This document shows, one piece after another, positions 46,061 to 54,951 of a stretch of 64,000 nucleotides of DNA (its first letter is position 1; each line of letters opens with the position of its first letter). Both the position numbers and the translations under genes were made by a program. The notes under the pieces were generated by a model. That model saw only the letters and a program-made list of their open reading frames with translations, was not told where the DNA came from and did no database searches. The DNA comes from Lederbergia sp. NSJ-179 (GTDB lineage: Bacteria > Bacillota > Bacilli > Bacillales > Bacillaceae_C): positions 62,001 through 126,000 of the forward strand of contig NZ_JALIFP010000010.1 in the NCBI RefSeq assembly GCF_022867885.1. Reading direction: 5' to 3'.

Positions 46061-47176
46061 ATGTTTCGATTTGCAGCAAAATCTTCCTTAACCATCATCG
46101 CTATATTCTGTCTCACTTCTGCCATCGCCTTTTCTAGTATTAAAGTGAGCTTTTTATCATTTTTAGGAAATGATTTTTCAAAAACAGAATCATTTTTATA
46201 CATTATGAGTCTTGAAAATCATTCTCTTTCATCTGTTTTATCTGCTCAAAAGGAACGCTCCTTGGGAGAAGTGGCATTAGAGTTCATGACCAATATAAAT
46301 TTGACGGATATGAAGACTTTCTTAATTACTGAAATTCCTGGCTTACGAGCCGTTACGCCGCAAATTTTGATCGCAGGCGAGGGGACGGATTTTACAAATC
46401 TTCCTATTGAATCCCCACCACCTAAAGACTTTAATTACTGGGAAGACGAGAACGACAACAAACAAGAAGAAAAAAACAAGAGCGAAAAAGATGATAATGA
46501 AAAAACAGAAGAAGATCTAACGCAGGATTACAAAGTTTATATCTATCATACTCATACATATGAGTCCTTTTTCTCTATGGTTCCGAATGCGAAGGAGGCG
46601 AATGAGGCTTTCCATAGAGAAAAAAATGTGACGGTGTTAGGAAAACGATTAAGCGAAAAACTAAAGGAAAAGGGAATCAATACATTAGTTGAAAATAGGG
46701 ATGTTCAAGCTTTGTTGAACGAAAGAAATATGCAGTACTCCCAATCATATGTGGCCTCAAGAGAAGTGGCAGTGGAAGCACTGAATCAAAATAAGGGGAT
46801 CGACCTCGTCTTTGATATTCACCGTGATGCGGCTCGTAAAGATGCTACGACGACTGAAATAGATGGTAAATCTTATGCTAAAGTAATGTTTGTCGTTGGA
46901 ACGGGTCATGCCCATTCCGACAAAAATTTGGACTTTGCCAATGAATTACACCAACTTCTAAAGGAAAAGTACCAAGGTGTTTCAAGGGGAGTTATTAAAA
47001 AGCCAAAAACGAATGGAAGTAATGGAATCTATAATCAGGATCTTGCTGAGAAATCAATCGTCATGGAAATTGGCGGAATCGATAATACCGTCGAGGAACT
47101 AAACCGAACAGTCGACGCACTAGCAGAAGTGATCAGTGATTATTATTGGGGAGAAGCCGTTGAAACAAGTAAGTAA
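46061..47176 (+). CDS. spoIIP: Stage II sporulation protein P (SpoIIP-family amidase/endopeptidase)
   Basis: Membrane-anchored cell-wall hydrolase acting with SpoIID and SpoIIM in septal thinning and engulfment. N-terminal membrane anchor (SLTIIAIFCLTSAIAFSSI), an acidic and lysine-rich linker near residues 125-160, and a C-terminal amidase_3-like domain with IYHTHTYESF, VFDIHRDAARK and VMEIGGIDNT, which supply the zinc histidines and glutamate. 371 residues (B. subtilis SpoIIP about 400). In B. subtilis spoIIP lies next to gpr; here it is between ppc and lexA, so it may be a second copy. Confidence 0.9.
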   Translation: MFRFAAKSSLTIIAIFCLTSAIAFSSIKVSFLSFLGNDFSKTESFLYIMSLENHSLSSVLSAQKERSLGEVALEFMTNINLTDMKTFLITEIPGLRAVTPQILIAGEGTDFTNLPIESPPPKDFNYWEDENDNKQEEKNKSEKDDNEKTEEDLTQDYKVYIYHTHTYESFFSMVPNAKEANEAFHREKNVTVLGKRLSEKLKEKGINTLVENRDVQALLNERNMQYSQSYVASREVAVEALNQNKGIDLVFDIHRDAARKDATTTEIDGKSYAKVMFVVGTGHAHSDKNLDFANELHQLLKEKYQGVSRGVIKKPKTNGSNGIYNQDLAEKSIVMEIGGIDNTVEELNRTVDALAEVISDYYWGEAVETSK

Positions 47177-47322
47177 GAAAAGCGCAAGGCGCCTGTTTAG
47201 GGGATGAACGGCTAAGTTCGCGCCGTCCTGGCGCAACGCCGTTCTGACCCGCATCGTGCGGGCCTAACGGCTAAAGGCGCGATGTCAATCGCCACGCCGT
47301 TCTGACCAGCATCGTGCGGGAT
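47175..47322 (+). repeat. Dispersed repeat, family B, copy 2 (two units)
   Basis: Starts AAGAAAAGCGCAAGGCGCC over the spoIIP stop codon. Unit 1 (47206-47262) begins GAACGGCTAAGTTCGCGCCG, and unit 2 (47265-47320) begins TAACGGCTAAAGGCGCGA. Both continue to CGCCGTTCTGACC and CATCGTGCGGG. Unit 1 closely matches 12014-12070. Confidence 0.82.
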
Positions 47323-47328
47323 CTAAAT

Positions 47329-47361
47329 AAGCCTTAACTATTAGATCCAGTTAAGGCTTTT
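47329..47361. terminator. Bidirectional terminator between spoIIP and lexA
   Basis: AAGCCTTAACT and AGTTAAGGCTTTT pair with a short loop; T on one side and A on the other serve both converging genes. Confidence 0.8.
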
Positions 47362-47365
47362 GGGC

Positions 47366-47989
47366 TTAATGAACGATGTTTCGATAGAGTCCAATCACTT
47401 TCCCTAAAATAGAAACATCTTTTAAAATGATTGGTTCCATACTTGAGTTTTCCGGTTGAAGGCGAAAATAGTCTTTCTCTTTAAAAAACCTTTTGACAGT
47501 TGCTTCATTTTCCGCTGTCATTGCAACAACGATATCATTATTACTTGCTGTCTGCTGTTGTCGAACAATCACATAATCTCCATCTAAAATACCTGCTTCA
47601 ATCATGCTTTCGCCAACGATTTCAAGCATAAATACTTGCTCATCATCAGGTACCAATTGTTCAGGAAGAGGAAAATATTCCTCAATATTTTCAATGGCCG
47701 AAATCGGTAATCCGGCTGTTACTTTCCCTACAATGGGAACATTAATTGTTTTCTGACGAGGAATATTGTCTTCCTCTAACTGTAAAACTTCAATGGCTCT
47801 GGGTTTAGTCGGGTCACGTCTAATTAAACCTTTCTTTTCAAGTCTAGCCAGATGCCCATGAACAGTAGAGCTTGATGCTAATCCAACGGCATGTCCAATT
47901 TCACGAACGGATGGTGGATATCCTTTGCTTTTCACTTCACTTTTAATGAAATTCAAAATATCTTGTTGTCTCTTAGATAATTTTTCCAA
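47366..47989 (-). CDS. lexA: SOS repressor LexA (DinR)
   Basis: Represses DNA-damage genes until RecA filaments trigger self-cleavage. N-terminal winged HTH ([23 protein letters not shown]). The cleavage site is Ala92-Gly93 in KVTAGLP, and the Ser128/Lys166 dyad lies in VGESMIEAG and ATVKRF. 207 residues, close to 205 in B. subtilis. It is divergent from yneA, and the shared gap holds three SOS-box-like sites. Confidence 0.97.
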   Translation of the reverse strand: MEKLSKRQQDILNFIKSEVKSKGYPPSVREIGHAVGLASSSTVHGHLARLEKKGLIRRDPTKPRAIEVLQLEEDNIPRQKTINVPIVGKVTAGLPISAIENIEEYFPLPEQLVPDDEQVFMLEIVGESMIEAGILDGDYVIVRQQQTASNNDIVVAMTAENEATVKRFFKEKDYFRLQPENSSMEPIILKDVSILGKVIGLYRNIVH

Positions 47990-48026
47990 TTAATTCACTC
48001 TCCCTTTCCAATATTACCTAATTTTT

Positions 48027-48055
48027 ATTATAACATGAAAACACAAAGTCAACAA
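48027..48055 (-). promoter_or_regulatory. lexA promoter
   Basis: On the minus strand TTGTTG, 17 bases, TATAAT. An SOS box (48053-48066) overlaps its -35 side. Confidence 0.6.
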
Positions 48056-48066
48056 ACGTAGGTTCG
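48053..48066. promoter_or_regulatory. SOS (LexA/DinR) box 1
   Basis: CAAACGTAGGTTCG against CGAAC-N4-GTTCG: one mismatch. Confidence 0.75.
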
Positions 48067-48074
48067 AAAAATCG

Positions 48075-48103
48075 TTGACAACAAACTTTTGTTCTTATAT
48101 AAT
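48075..48103 (+). promoter_or_regulatory. yneA promoter with SOS box 2 in its spacer
   Basis: TTGACA, 17 bases, TATAAT: a full consensus promoter. CAAACTTTTGTTCT (48082-48095), two mismatches from the SOS consensus, fills the spacer, so LexA would block polymerase. Confidence 0.85.
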
Positions 48104-48114
48104 GTTTTTACACA

Positions 48115-48128
48115 CGAACAAATATTCT
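48115..48128. promoter_or_regulatory. SOS box 3
   Basis: CGAACAAATATTCT: the left half is perfect and the right half has two mismatches. It lies just downstream of the yneA start of transcription. Confidence 0.6.
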
Positions 48129-48145
48129 AAAAGGGGTGCTAGAGT

Positions 48146-48469
48146 ATGTCTTATTTGTGGAGAAGGTTTTCATTCATAATCGTATTTATATCCATTATTT
48201 TTGTTATGGGAATGTATATTTTATATCATGATGCAACTGCTGATCAAACCAATATAACCATTACGGTTCAGGACGGAGAATCATTGTGGTCTATTTCTGA
48301 ACAATATGCAAAGGCCATCGGAATACCTACATCAAAGTTTGTCCATTTAATTGAAAAGGAAAATCAACTGTATGGTCAGGTTATTAAAAGTGGTGACCAA
48401 ATTGTGATACCAGGTGAATATATAAAATCTTCACCTTCTGAAGTAAAATTTGCAATGGAAGAAAAATAA
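48146..48469 (+). CDS. yneA: Cell-division suppressor YneA
   Basis: SOS-induced inhibitor of septum formation. 107 residues: an N-terminal membrane segment (FSFIIVFISIIFVMGMYIL), then a LysM-like domain (ITVQDGESLWSISEQYA; SGDQIVIPG). Both parts are needed in B. subtilis YneA. AAGGGGTG precedes ATG. It is divergent from lexA and first in the yneA-yneB-ynzC run. Confidence 0.92.
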   Translation: MSYLWRRFSFIIVFISIIFVMGMYILYHDATADQTNITITVQDGESLWSISEQYAKAIGIPTSKFVHLIEKENQLYGQVIKSGDQIVIPGEYIKSSPSEVKFAMEEK

Positions 48470-49156
<687 letters not shown>

Positions 49157-49157
49157 G

Positions 49158-49190
49158 GGGGCAGATCATTTGTGATCTGTGCCTTTTTTT
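49158..49190 (+). terminator. Intrinsic terminator after yneB
   Basis: GGGCAGATCA and TGATCTGTGCC followed by TTTTTTT. Confidence 0.88.
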
Positions 49191-49233
49191 AGTAGGATAA
49201 TACCAATTAGGCAGAATGTAAAGGAGTTTTCCT

Positions 49234-49467
49234 ATGCTACCAAAGGATAAAATACAAAGAATCAATCAATTGGCCAAAAAAGCAAAAGCAACAGGATTAA
49301 CGAATGAAGAAGCGAAAGAACAATCTACGCTTCGTGCTGAATATTTAAAGCAATTTCGCTCATCAATGAGGAAAACTATTGAAAACGTGCGCGTTTTTGA
49401 TCGTGAAGGAGAAGATGTTACACCTGAAAAAGTAAAAAAGATCCAAGAAAGAAGGAAGCTACACTAG
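49234..49467 (+). CDS. ynzC: YnzC (DUF896)
   Basis: 77-residue helical protein of the UPF0291/DUF896 family: INQLAKKAKATGLTNEEAKEQ, then LRAEYLKQFRSSMRKTIENVRVFD (with EQxxLRxxYLxxFR-like core) and a basic C-terminus. It matches B. subtilis YnzC in place and length. It belongs to the SOS-linked yneA-yneB-ynzC set, but here a terminator separates it from yneB. Precise function is unknown. AAGGAG precedes ATG. Confidence 0.9.
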   Translation: MLPKDKIQRINQLAKKAKATGLTNEEAKEQSTLRAEYLKQFRSSMRKTIENVRVFDREGEDVTPEKVKKIQERRKLH

Positions 49468-49567
49468 TTTCCGTTCGATATTTATTCGACTTTTCTAACT
49501 ACTATTTAATGCAAGTTTTTCAAAATATGGTAGAATAAAGACAGATTGTTGGAAAGGAAGTTGAGAT

Positions 49568-51574
49568 ATGTTTACGAAAGAAGATCAATTAGCAGTCAAT
49601 ACAATCCGAACATTGTCCATTGATGCCATTGAAAAGGCTAATTCTGGACATCCAGGTTTACCAATGGGGGCAGCTCCGATGGCCTATACGCTATGGACCC
49701 GGTTTATGGATCATAATCCCAAAAATCCTGCTTGGTTTAATCGTGATCGCTTTGTTTTATCAGCAGGCCATGGCTCGATGTTGCTTTATAGTTTATTACA
49801 TCTATCAGGTTATGGGGTAGAAATAGAAGACCTCAAGAATTTTCGCCAATGGGGCAGTAGAACACCTGGACATCCAGAATTCGGCCATACTCCTGGGGTG
49901 GAAGCAACTACAGGTCCACTAGGGCAAGGGATCGCGATGGCTGTTGGAATGGCGATGGCTGAGAAACATTTAGCTGCTACGTATAATAAAGATGATTATA
50001 ATGTGGTGGATCATTATACATATGCCTTATGTGGAGATGGCGATTTAATGGAAGGTGTATCCTCTGAAGCAGCCTCTCTTGCCGGACATTTGAAATTAGG
50101 GAAAATGATCTTACTATATGATTCCAATGACATCACTCTTGATGGTGAGCTTGATAAGTCTTTCTCTGAGAATGTAGGGGAGCGATTTAAAGCATATGGC
50201 TGGCAATATTTAAGGGTTGAAGATGGAAATAATATGGAAGAAATCGCTAATGCTCTGGAAGCGGCTAAAGCGGAGGTCTCTAAACCGACCTTGATTGAAG
50301 TGAAGACCATCATTGGCTATGGCTCTCCGAATAAATCAGGGAAATCAGATGTTCACGGTAAACCATTAGGTGAAGATGAAATGAAATTAACGAAGGAATA
50401 TTATAAATGGACGTATGAGGAAGATTTCTATGTTCCTTCTGAAGTCTATCAATTATTCGAAAAAACAATTATTCAAAATGGACAGGAGAAAGAAGCTGAG
50501 TGGGAAAATCTTTTAGCGAAATATAAAGAAGCCCATCCAGAATTAGCTAGCCAATTTGAACAAGCAATAGCTGGAAAGCTTCCTGAAAATTGGGATCAAG
50601 AGATTCCTGTATATGAGGAAGGGAAAAGCTTGGCAACAAGGGTAGCAAGCAGTGAAGTTCTAAATGCGATTGCTAAAAATAATCCTAGTCTGATTGGTGG
50701 AGCAGCTGACTTGGCAGGTTCTAATAACACGATGATCTCTGGTTCCGCAGACTATAGTGCAGACGACTATTCTGGAAGAAACATATGGTTTGGTGTAAGA
50801 GAATTCGGAATGGGCGCAGCCATGAATGGAATGGTTCTACATGGTGGATTAAACGTCTTTGGCGGAACCTTCTTCGTGTTCTCTGATTATTTACGTCCTG
50901 CTATCCGACTTGCTGCCTTAATGGAATTGCCGGTTACCTATGTCTTTACACATGATAGTATTGCGGTTGGGGAAGATGGGCCGACCCATGAACCAATCGA
51001 ACAGCTTGCTTCTTTACGCGCGATGCCTGGACTTTCTGTGATTAGACCGGCAGATGGCAATGAAACAGCAGCCGCTTGGCGTACGGCGTTAAAAACAAAG
51101 CATCAGCCAACTGCTTTAGTCTTAACAAGACAGAACCTCCCAACATTAGCAGGAACGATTACAGGGGCTGCCGATGGCGTAGACAAAGGAGCGTATGTGG
51201 TTTCTCAAGCAAAAGGGAAGGATGTTGATCTGCTGTTGTTGGCAAGCGGCTCCGAAGTGAGTTTGGCAGTGGAAGCCCAACAAGCATTATCAGATAAAGG
51301 AATTCAAGCATCTGTTATTAGTATGCCTTCATGGGATCGTTTTGAAAAACAATCGCAGGACTATAAAGAGTCTGTTCTTCCTTCATCAGTAAAAAAACGC
51401 CTAGCTATTGAAATGGGATCCTCCTTTGGATGGGAGAGATATACTGGTGATGAGGGAACTGTGCTCGGAATCGATCGTTTCGGGGCTTCGGCACCAGGTG
51501 AAAAAGTAATGGCAGAATATGGATTTACGGTTGAAAATGTAGTCGCTCAAGCAGAAAAATTATTGAATCGCTAA
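49568..51574 (+). CDS. tkt: Transketolase
   Basis: Thiamine-diphosphate enzyme of the pentose-phosphate pathway, moving two-carbon units between sugar phosphates. 668 residues. ThDP motif [26 protein letters not shown]...N (core GDGDLMEG), N-terminal [15 protein letters not shown], and the pyrimidine-domain [16 protein letters not shown] and [24 protein letters not shown] precedes ATG. Single gene with a terminator, in the place conserved in Bacillus. Confidence 0.97.
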   Translation: MFTKEDQLAVNTIRTLSIDAIEKANSGHPGLPMGAAPMAYTLWTRFMDHNPKNPAWFNRDRFVLSAGHGSMLLYSLLHLSGYGVEIEDLKNFRQWGSRTPGHPEFGHTPGVEATTGPLGQGIAMAVGMAMAEKHLAATYNKDDYNVVDHYTYALCGDGDLMEGVSSEAASLAGHLKLGKMILLYDSNDITLDGELDKSFSENVGERFKAYGWQYLRVEDGNNMEEIANALEAAKAEVSKPTLIEVKTIIGYGSPNKSGKSDVHGKPLGEDEMKLTKEYYKWTYEEDFYVPSEVYQLFEKTIIQNGQEKEAEWENLLAKYKEAHPELASQFEQAIAGKLPENWDQEIPVYEEGKSLATRVASSEVLNAIAKNNPSLIGGAADLAGSNNTMISGSADYSADDYSGRNIWFGVREFGMGAAMNGMVLHGGLNVFGGTFFVFSDYLRPAIRLAALMELPVTYVFTHDSIAVGEDGPTHEPIEQLASLRAMPGLSVIRPADGNETAAAWRTALKTKHQPTALVLTRQNLPTLAGTITGAADGVDKGAYVVSQAKGKDVDLLLLASGSEVSLAVEAQQALSDKGIQASVISMPSWDRFEKQSQDYKESVLPSSVKKRLAIEMGSSFGWERYTGDEGTVLGIDRFGASAPGEKVMAEYGFTVENVVAQAEKLLNR

Positions 51575-51582
51575 TTTGGATG

Positions 51583-51615
51583 AAAAAAGAGAGGGTTTTT
51601 TCCTCTCTTTTTATT
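51583..51615 (+). terminator. Intrinsic terminator after tkt
   Basis: AAAAAAGAGAGG and CCTCTCTTTTT with a T-rich tail. Confidence 0.88.
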
Positions 51616-51809
51616 TTTTTGTAAAAAAAGCAGGAAGAAATTAGCTACTCATAGAAAACATAAAGTGAAACCTCAATCAGTGGGGGCTTACTGCCAGTTA
51701 AGTCGGGATAAATAAATCAAAAGTTTTTGTGAATGTAACAGTATTAGACAAAAAATTTATATGACCTCGTCTACAATAGAACAAAAACAAGGCTGAGGAG
51801 TGAAGGATT

Positions 51810-52247
51810 ATGAGAATCTATTTGATTTATTTAATAGAGGATGAATTTGCTGAATATTTTTATGGCCGAGAAAGTAAGATTGTCGAACTTTTCAAAGCAG
51901 AAAGGCGGTCAAATGGCGATTTATTAGAAATTATCAGAAAGCAAATTAACTACATAACAAGACCGTTACCTTATTTAGATCTTCATAAGCATTTATCACA
52001 CTCAGTAGAAAAAAGAGAATTTTTTATCAAAGGAAAATCGTACTGTAAGGAATATGCCAATAAAAAGGATGGGGCGGAATTAACGATTGAAGAACGATTT
52101 ATACACTTGAAAGCTTGGGGTGGATATGACAGTGAATCAAGCTTTTTTGAAGTTTTACGTAAATTTGATGGTAGATTTCTAGCGATGGATATGAAACATA
52201 ATCATTACGGATGGGTTAAGCCAATTAAAGAAAGAAAATATGTATGA
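51810..52247 (+). CDS. sirA: Sporulation inhibitor of replication SirA
   Basis: Binds DnaA domain I at the start of sporulation and blocks new rounds of replication. 145 residues: YLIYLIEDEFAEYFYGRESKI near the N-terminus (core EFAEYFYGRES), QINYITRPLPYLDLH, and a C-terminal FFEVLRKFDGRFLAMDM...YGWVKPIKERKYV, all matching B. subtilis SirA (YneE). GAGGAG precedes ATG. TTAGACA at 51744-51750 is one base off a Spo0A box on the other strand, which would fit known Spo0A control, but this is weak. Confidence 0.92.
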   Translation: MRIYLIYLIEDEFAEYFYGRESKIVELFKAERRSNGDLLEIIRKQINYITRPLPYLDLHKHLSHSVEKREFFIKGKSYCKEYANKKDGAELTIEERFIHLKAWGGYDSESSFFEVLRKFDGRFLAMDMKHNHYGWVKPIKERKYV

Positions 52248-52320
52248 AATGGGGAATCTATTGTATAATATTCAGGGATTTAGTAAACTGAATGGTAGAC
52301 AACTTGAAGGAGGATAACCT

Positions 52321-52539
52321 ATGTGGTGGCAATTTGTGTTAACGGGCTTTTTATGCCTATTGGGAGGACTCGCCCTCGGCTTTTTCATCGCCCGAAAATA
52401 TATGATGGATTATTTAAAGAAAAATCCACCAATCAATGAGCAAATGTTAAAAATGATGATGATGCAAATGGGGATGAAACCATCTCAAAAGAAAATCAAT
52501 CAAATGATGAATGCGATGAATAAACAAATGGACAAGTAA
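52321..52539 (+). CDS. yneF: YneF (UPF0154) membrane protein
   Basis: 72 residues: one N-terminal membrane helix ([23 protein letters not shown]), then [39 protein letters not shown] (core [10 protein letters not shown]), the UPF0154 signature. GAAGGAGG precedes ATG. Position between sirA and ccdA is conserved. Function unknown. Confidence 0.92.
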   Translation: MWWQFVLTGFLCLLGGLALGFFIARKYMMDYLKKNPPINEQMLKMMMMQMGMKPSQKKINQMMNAMNKQMDK

Positions 52540-52601
52540 CCCTTGATTCTGACAGGTTTTACAGGTATCCATTATTTGAAATTACGAAAACTTAAAACTT
52601 T

Positions 52602-52644
52602 AGATTAATCCTTCACAAGATTTTTTCCTTGACTGGATTAATCT
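52602..52644. other. Inverted repeat in the yneF-ccdA gap
   Basis: AGATTAATCC and GGATTAATCT are perfect ten-base arms around 23 bases. The 356-base gap otherwise holds no gene I can support. It may end the yneF message, though a long T run is only in the loop (TTTTTT). Confidence 0.5.
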
Positions 52645-52895
52645 TTCCAAAACCACTTTTTCTGTTAGACAGATTCAGCAGAGAGCGTGGTTTTTGTGCT
52701 TTTAAAAGGTTGAATTCAGGAATGTATCTACAATAGATGGAGGAATTATAATGGCCTTTTTGCTCATTGTCATACGGGAAGTGTTCATAAGTTTGTAACG
52801 ATTGTTTTTTTTCATAGAAGATTCCGATCATCCCTATCCCGTTGAAAGGGATTATTTGTTAGAATGGTAACAAATCATTATGGGAGTTGCATGTT

Positions 52896-53606
52896 ATGTC
52901 CGGTGATATTAATTTGTTTCTAGCTTTTGGTGCAGGTTTTTTAAGCTTTATCTCCCCCTGCTGTTTACCTTTATATCCTGCATTTTTATCGTATATTACG
53001 GGAATGTCTGTAAGTGAAATAAAAAGCGAAAATGCGATGTTTAAGCGCCGCAGCATGTTGCATACGCTTTTCTTCTTACTAGGTTTTTCGATTATTTTCA
53101 TTGTCCTTGGCTTTGGTTCTTCTTTCATAGGCAATTTTTTTAGGACATATCAAGACCTCATTAGGCAAGTTGGTGCCATTTTCATTGTGTTTTTTGGTTT
53201 AGTGGTCACTGGAGTGATTTCCTTTGATTTTATGATGAAGGAAAGACGTTTTGAGTTTAAAAATCGACCAGCAGGCTATCTTGGTTCTTCCTTAATTGGG
53301 ATGGCATTTGCGGCTGGCTGGACACCTTGCACAGGTCCAATCCTTGGAATTGTTTTTGGACTAATTGCAACAAATCCGAGTGCGGGGGTAGTGTATATGA
53401 TTGCCTATACACTCGGCTTCGCGATTCCTTTCTTTATTCTATCCTTTTTTATTGGCAGAATGAACTGGATCCGGAAACATAATGTGAAAATCATGAAAAT
53501 TGGCGGCATTATTATGATTTTCATCGGAATATTGCTTTTCTTTGATGGATTGACCTATATAACAGGACTTTTTCAATTACTATTCGGTGATTTCGTAGGG
53601 TTTTAG
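52896..53606 (+). CDS. ccdA: Cytochrome c-type biogenesis protein CcdA
   Basis: Moves reducing power across the membrane to keep extracytoplasmic cysteines (apocytochrome c, StoA) reduced. 236 residues with six membrane segments. The two active cysteines are in [14 protein letters not shown] (first segment) and [11 protein letters not shown] (fourth segment). ATG 52896 has GGGAG nine bases upstream. In B. subtilis yneI and ccdC (yneJ) follow; here neither is present and yneK comes next on the other strand. Confidence 0.93.
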   Translation: MSGDINLFLAFGAGFLSFISPCCLPLYPAFLSYITGMSVSEIKSENAMFKRRSMLHTLFFLLGFSIIFIVLGFGSSFIGNFFRTYQDLIRQVGAIFIVFFGLVVTGVISFDFMMKERRFEFKNRPAGYLGSSLIGMAFAAGWTPCTGPILGIVFGLIATNPSAGVVYMIAYTLGFAIPFFILSFFIGRMNWIRKHNVKIMKIGGIIMIFIGILLFFDGLTYITGLFQLLFGDFVGF

Positions 53607-53615
53607 TTGTATAAA

Positions 53616-53649
53616 GAAAAAATAGGTTTGATTCAAACCTATTTTTTCT
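53616..53649. terminator. Bidirectional terminator between ccdA and yneK
   Basis: AAAAAATAGGTTTG and CAAACCTATTTTTT pair almost without a loop; usable from both sides. Confidence 0.88.
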
Positions 53650-53664
53650 TTGGAGGTGATACAG

Positions 53665-54090
53665 CTAAAAAAAATGTTCATATGGGGCGATATCAATATT
53701 TAATTGTTCTAGTTTTTTTCTTAGAAATTTATGGTCGCGTTTAGGGGTTGCGAGGATATATCCTCTAATCAACACATCTAGATCAATCTTTTTGACTTTT
53801 TCTTGCAAGGCGATTTCCCCAATTTTCCCAGCAATTTTTTGCCTTGCAACATCTCGGAATAACTCGGGTACCGGGCTGACTAGTTCATCAAGCAGAGCTT
53901 TTTTATCTGGTGTCCATAGTTTCTTTGTTTGTCTGACAAAATGCTCTTCCCAATCGAGATCGGATTTCCCATCCTCTTTGGGAAGGCGTTTAAGAAACTT
54001 TCTAAACATAAAAAATCCACCTATCCCCATTAAGGTGATCAAGATAATAACCCAGAAGAGTATAAACCATAAAAACCAACCGTGAAGCAT
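53665..54090 (-). CDS. yneK: YneK (DUF2621) membrane-anchored protein
   Basis: 141 residues with one N-terminal membrane helix (FLWFILFWVIILITLMGIGGFFMF) and a soluble domain with LDWEEHFVRQTKKLWTPDKKALLDEL (core DLDWEEHF) and IDLDVLIRGYILATPKRDHKFL. This fits the DUF2621/YneK family, and the place after ccdA agrees. AAGGGGTGA lies before ATG. Function unknown; ILATPKRDH and the acidic residues are the best conserved part. Confidence 0.85.
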   Translation of the reverse strand: MLHGWFLWFILFWVIILITLMGIGGFFMFRKFLKRLPKEDGKSDLDWEEHFVRQTKKLWTPDKKALLDELVSPVPELFRDVARQKIAGKIGEIALQEKVKKIDLDVLIRGYILATPKRDHKFLRKKLEQLNIDIAPYEHFF

Positions 54091-54219
54091 GTTTTCACCC
54101 CTTACAAAAATCGTTACTTCTTTTTATACATTATATCGAATCCAAAATTATAAAAACAAGCACTTAGATTTTGCTTTCTAATGATTGTGAACAAAAAAAT
54201 TTTAAAAGGCTGTGATTGA

Positions 54220-54402
54220 TTGGAGAAGACATATTATGTAGCAACCTTAATTTTTGCTTGGTTTATTTCTCTGAGCTTACTTGTTTTTTCAGTATTCGCT
54301 TTTAAACTCTCCTATTTTGCTTTAGGTCTTCTTATCATCATGATTTGGCTCGCTTCCGTAATCGTGAATGTGTTACTTTATCGAAACGTAGTTGTGAAGT
54401 GA
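54220..54402 (+). CDS. Small two-helix membrane protein, unknown
   Basis: 60 residues, almost entirely hydrophobic, with two helices (VATLIFAWFISLSLLVFSVFA and FALGLLIIMIWLASVIVNVLL) and basic last residues. TTG start with a weak ribosome site (AAAGGCTG). A strong terminator follows four bases after the stop, which supports a real gene. No family recognised. Confidence 0.55.
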   Translation: MEKTYYVATLIFAWFISLSLLVFSVFAFKLSYFALGLLIIMIWLASVIVNVLLYRNVVVK

Positions 54403-54405
54403 AAG

Positions 54406-54452
54406 AAATCCCTATTTCATCTATTTTCGCACAGATGAAATAGGGATTTTTA
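54406..54452. terminator. Bidirectional intrinsic terminator
   Basis: AAATCCCTATTTCATCT and AGATGAAATAGGGATTTTT pair over 17 positions, between the two converging small membrane protein genes. Confidence 0.92.
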
Positions 54453-54472
54453 ACCGTTAGACAAGGAAGTAT

Positions 54473-54688
54473 CTATTGTTTAATAAACGATCTAAACAAG
54501 GTGAATAGCCCTTTTAAAATAATGGCTGCTGCGAAAAGCAAGACTAAAATGACCGACATCGTCATTAGGATGCTTGAGACTGGTCCAAGCATGTCTGAGA
54601 CATTGGGAACAAACAATAAGCCGATCACAGCAAATCCGGCTAAAATACTAGAAAAATAAACCGGGATTTTGCTTTCGAGTAAATTCAT
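54473..54688 (-). CDS. Small membrane protein, unknown
   Basis: 71 residues with two hydrophobic segments (VYFSSILAGFAVIGLLFV and ILMTMSVILVLLFAAAIILKG) and a basic tail FRSFIKQ. A strong AAGGAGGG precedes ATG on the minus strand, so the gene is probably real. I do not recognise the family. It is divergent from the yocH-like gene. Confidence 0.7.
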   Translation of the reverse strand: MNLLESKIPVYFSSILAGFAVIGLLFVPNVSDMLGPVSSILMTMSVILVLLFAAAIILKGLFTLFRSFIKQ

Positions 54689-54872
54689 TATGATCCCTCC
54701 TTGTCATATTTTACGTTCAAATGGATTGGTCGGTGTCGGCGCCAGGAAAGTTTGGGCTTTTTTGGAATGATGGCTTCTTCTGAGTGAGAAAAGGAAGTTC
54801 CTTCCATATCTACCAATAAATAAACGAAATTTTTTAGATTGCAATCGGATTGTAAACAAAAGAAAATTGGTT

Positions 54873-54892
54873 TGTTACTGCATTGTTATAAT
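54873..54892 (+). promoter_or_regulatory. WalR box overlapping the -10 of the yocH-like promoter
   Basis: TGTTAC, TGCAT, TGTTAT fits the WalR direct repeat TGTWAH-N5-TGTWAH at every position. The second half runs into TATAAT (54887-54892), the likely -10 box. Confidence 0.7.
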
Positions 54893-54951
54893 CCTCTGTT
54901 AGGATAAGACCTGTTAGTTAAATAGACTAACAACAAAAAAGGAGGATATGC

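Noticed and set aside
51744-51750. Spo0A box before sirA
   Set aside because: One mismatch in a seven-base motif in A+T-rich DNA is too likely by chance.
52613-52831. 72-codon minus-strand frame in the yneF-ccdA gap
   Set aside because: Weak ribosome site that abuts the start, overlaps a perfect inverted repeat, and shows no recognisable motif.
53792-54085. 97-codon plus-strand frame opposite yneK
   Set aside because: Antisense to a conserved family gene with a good start.
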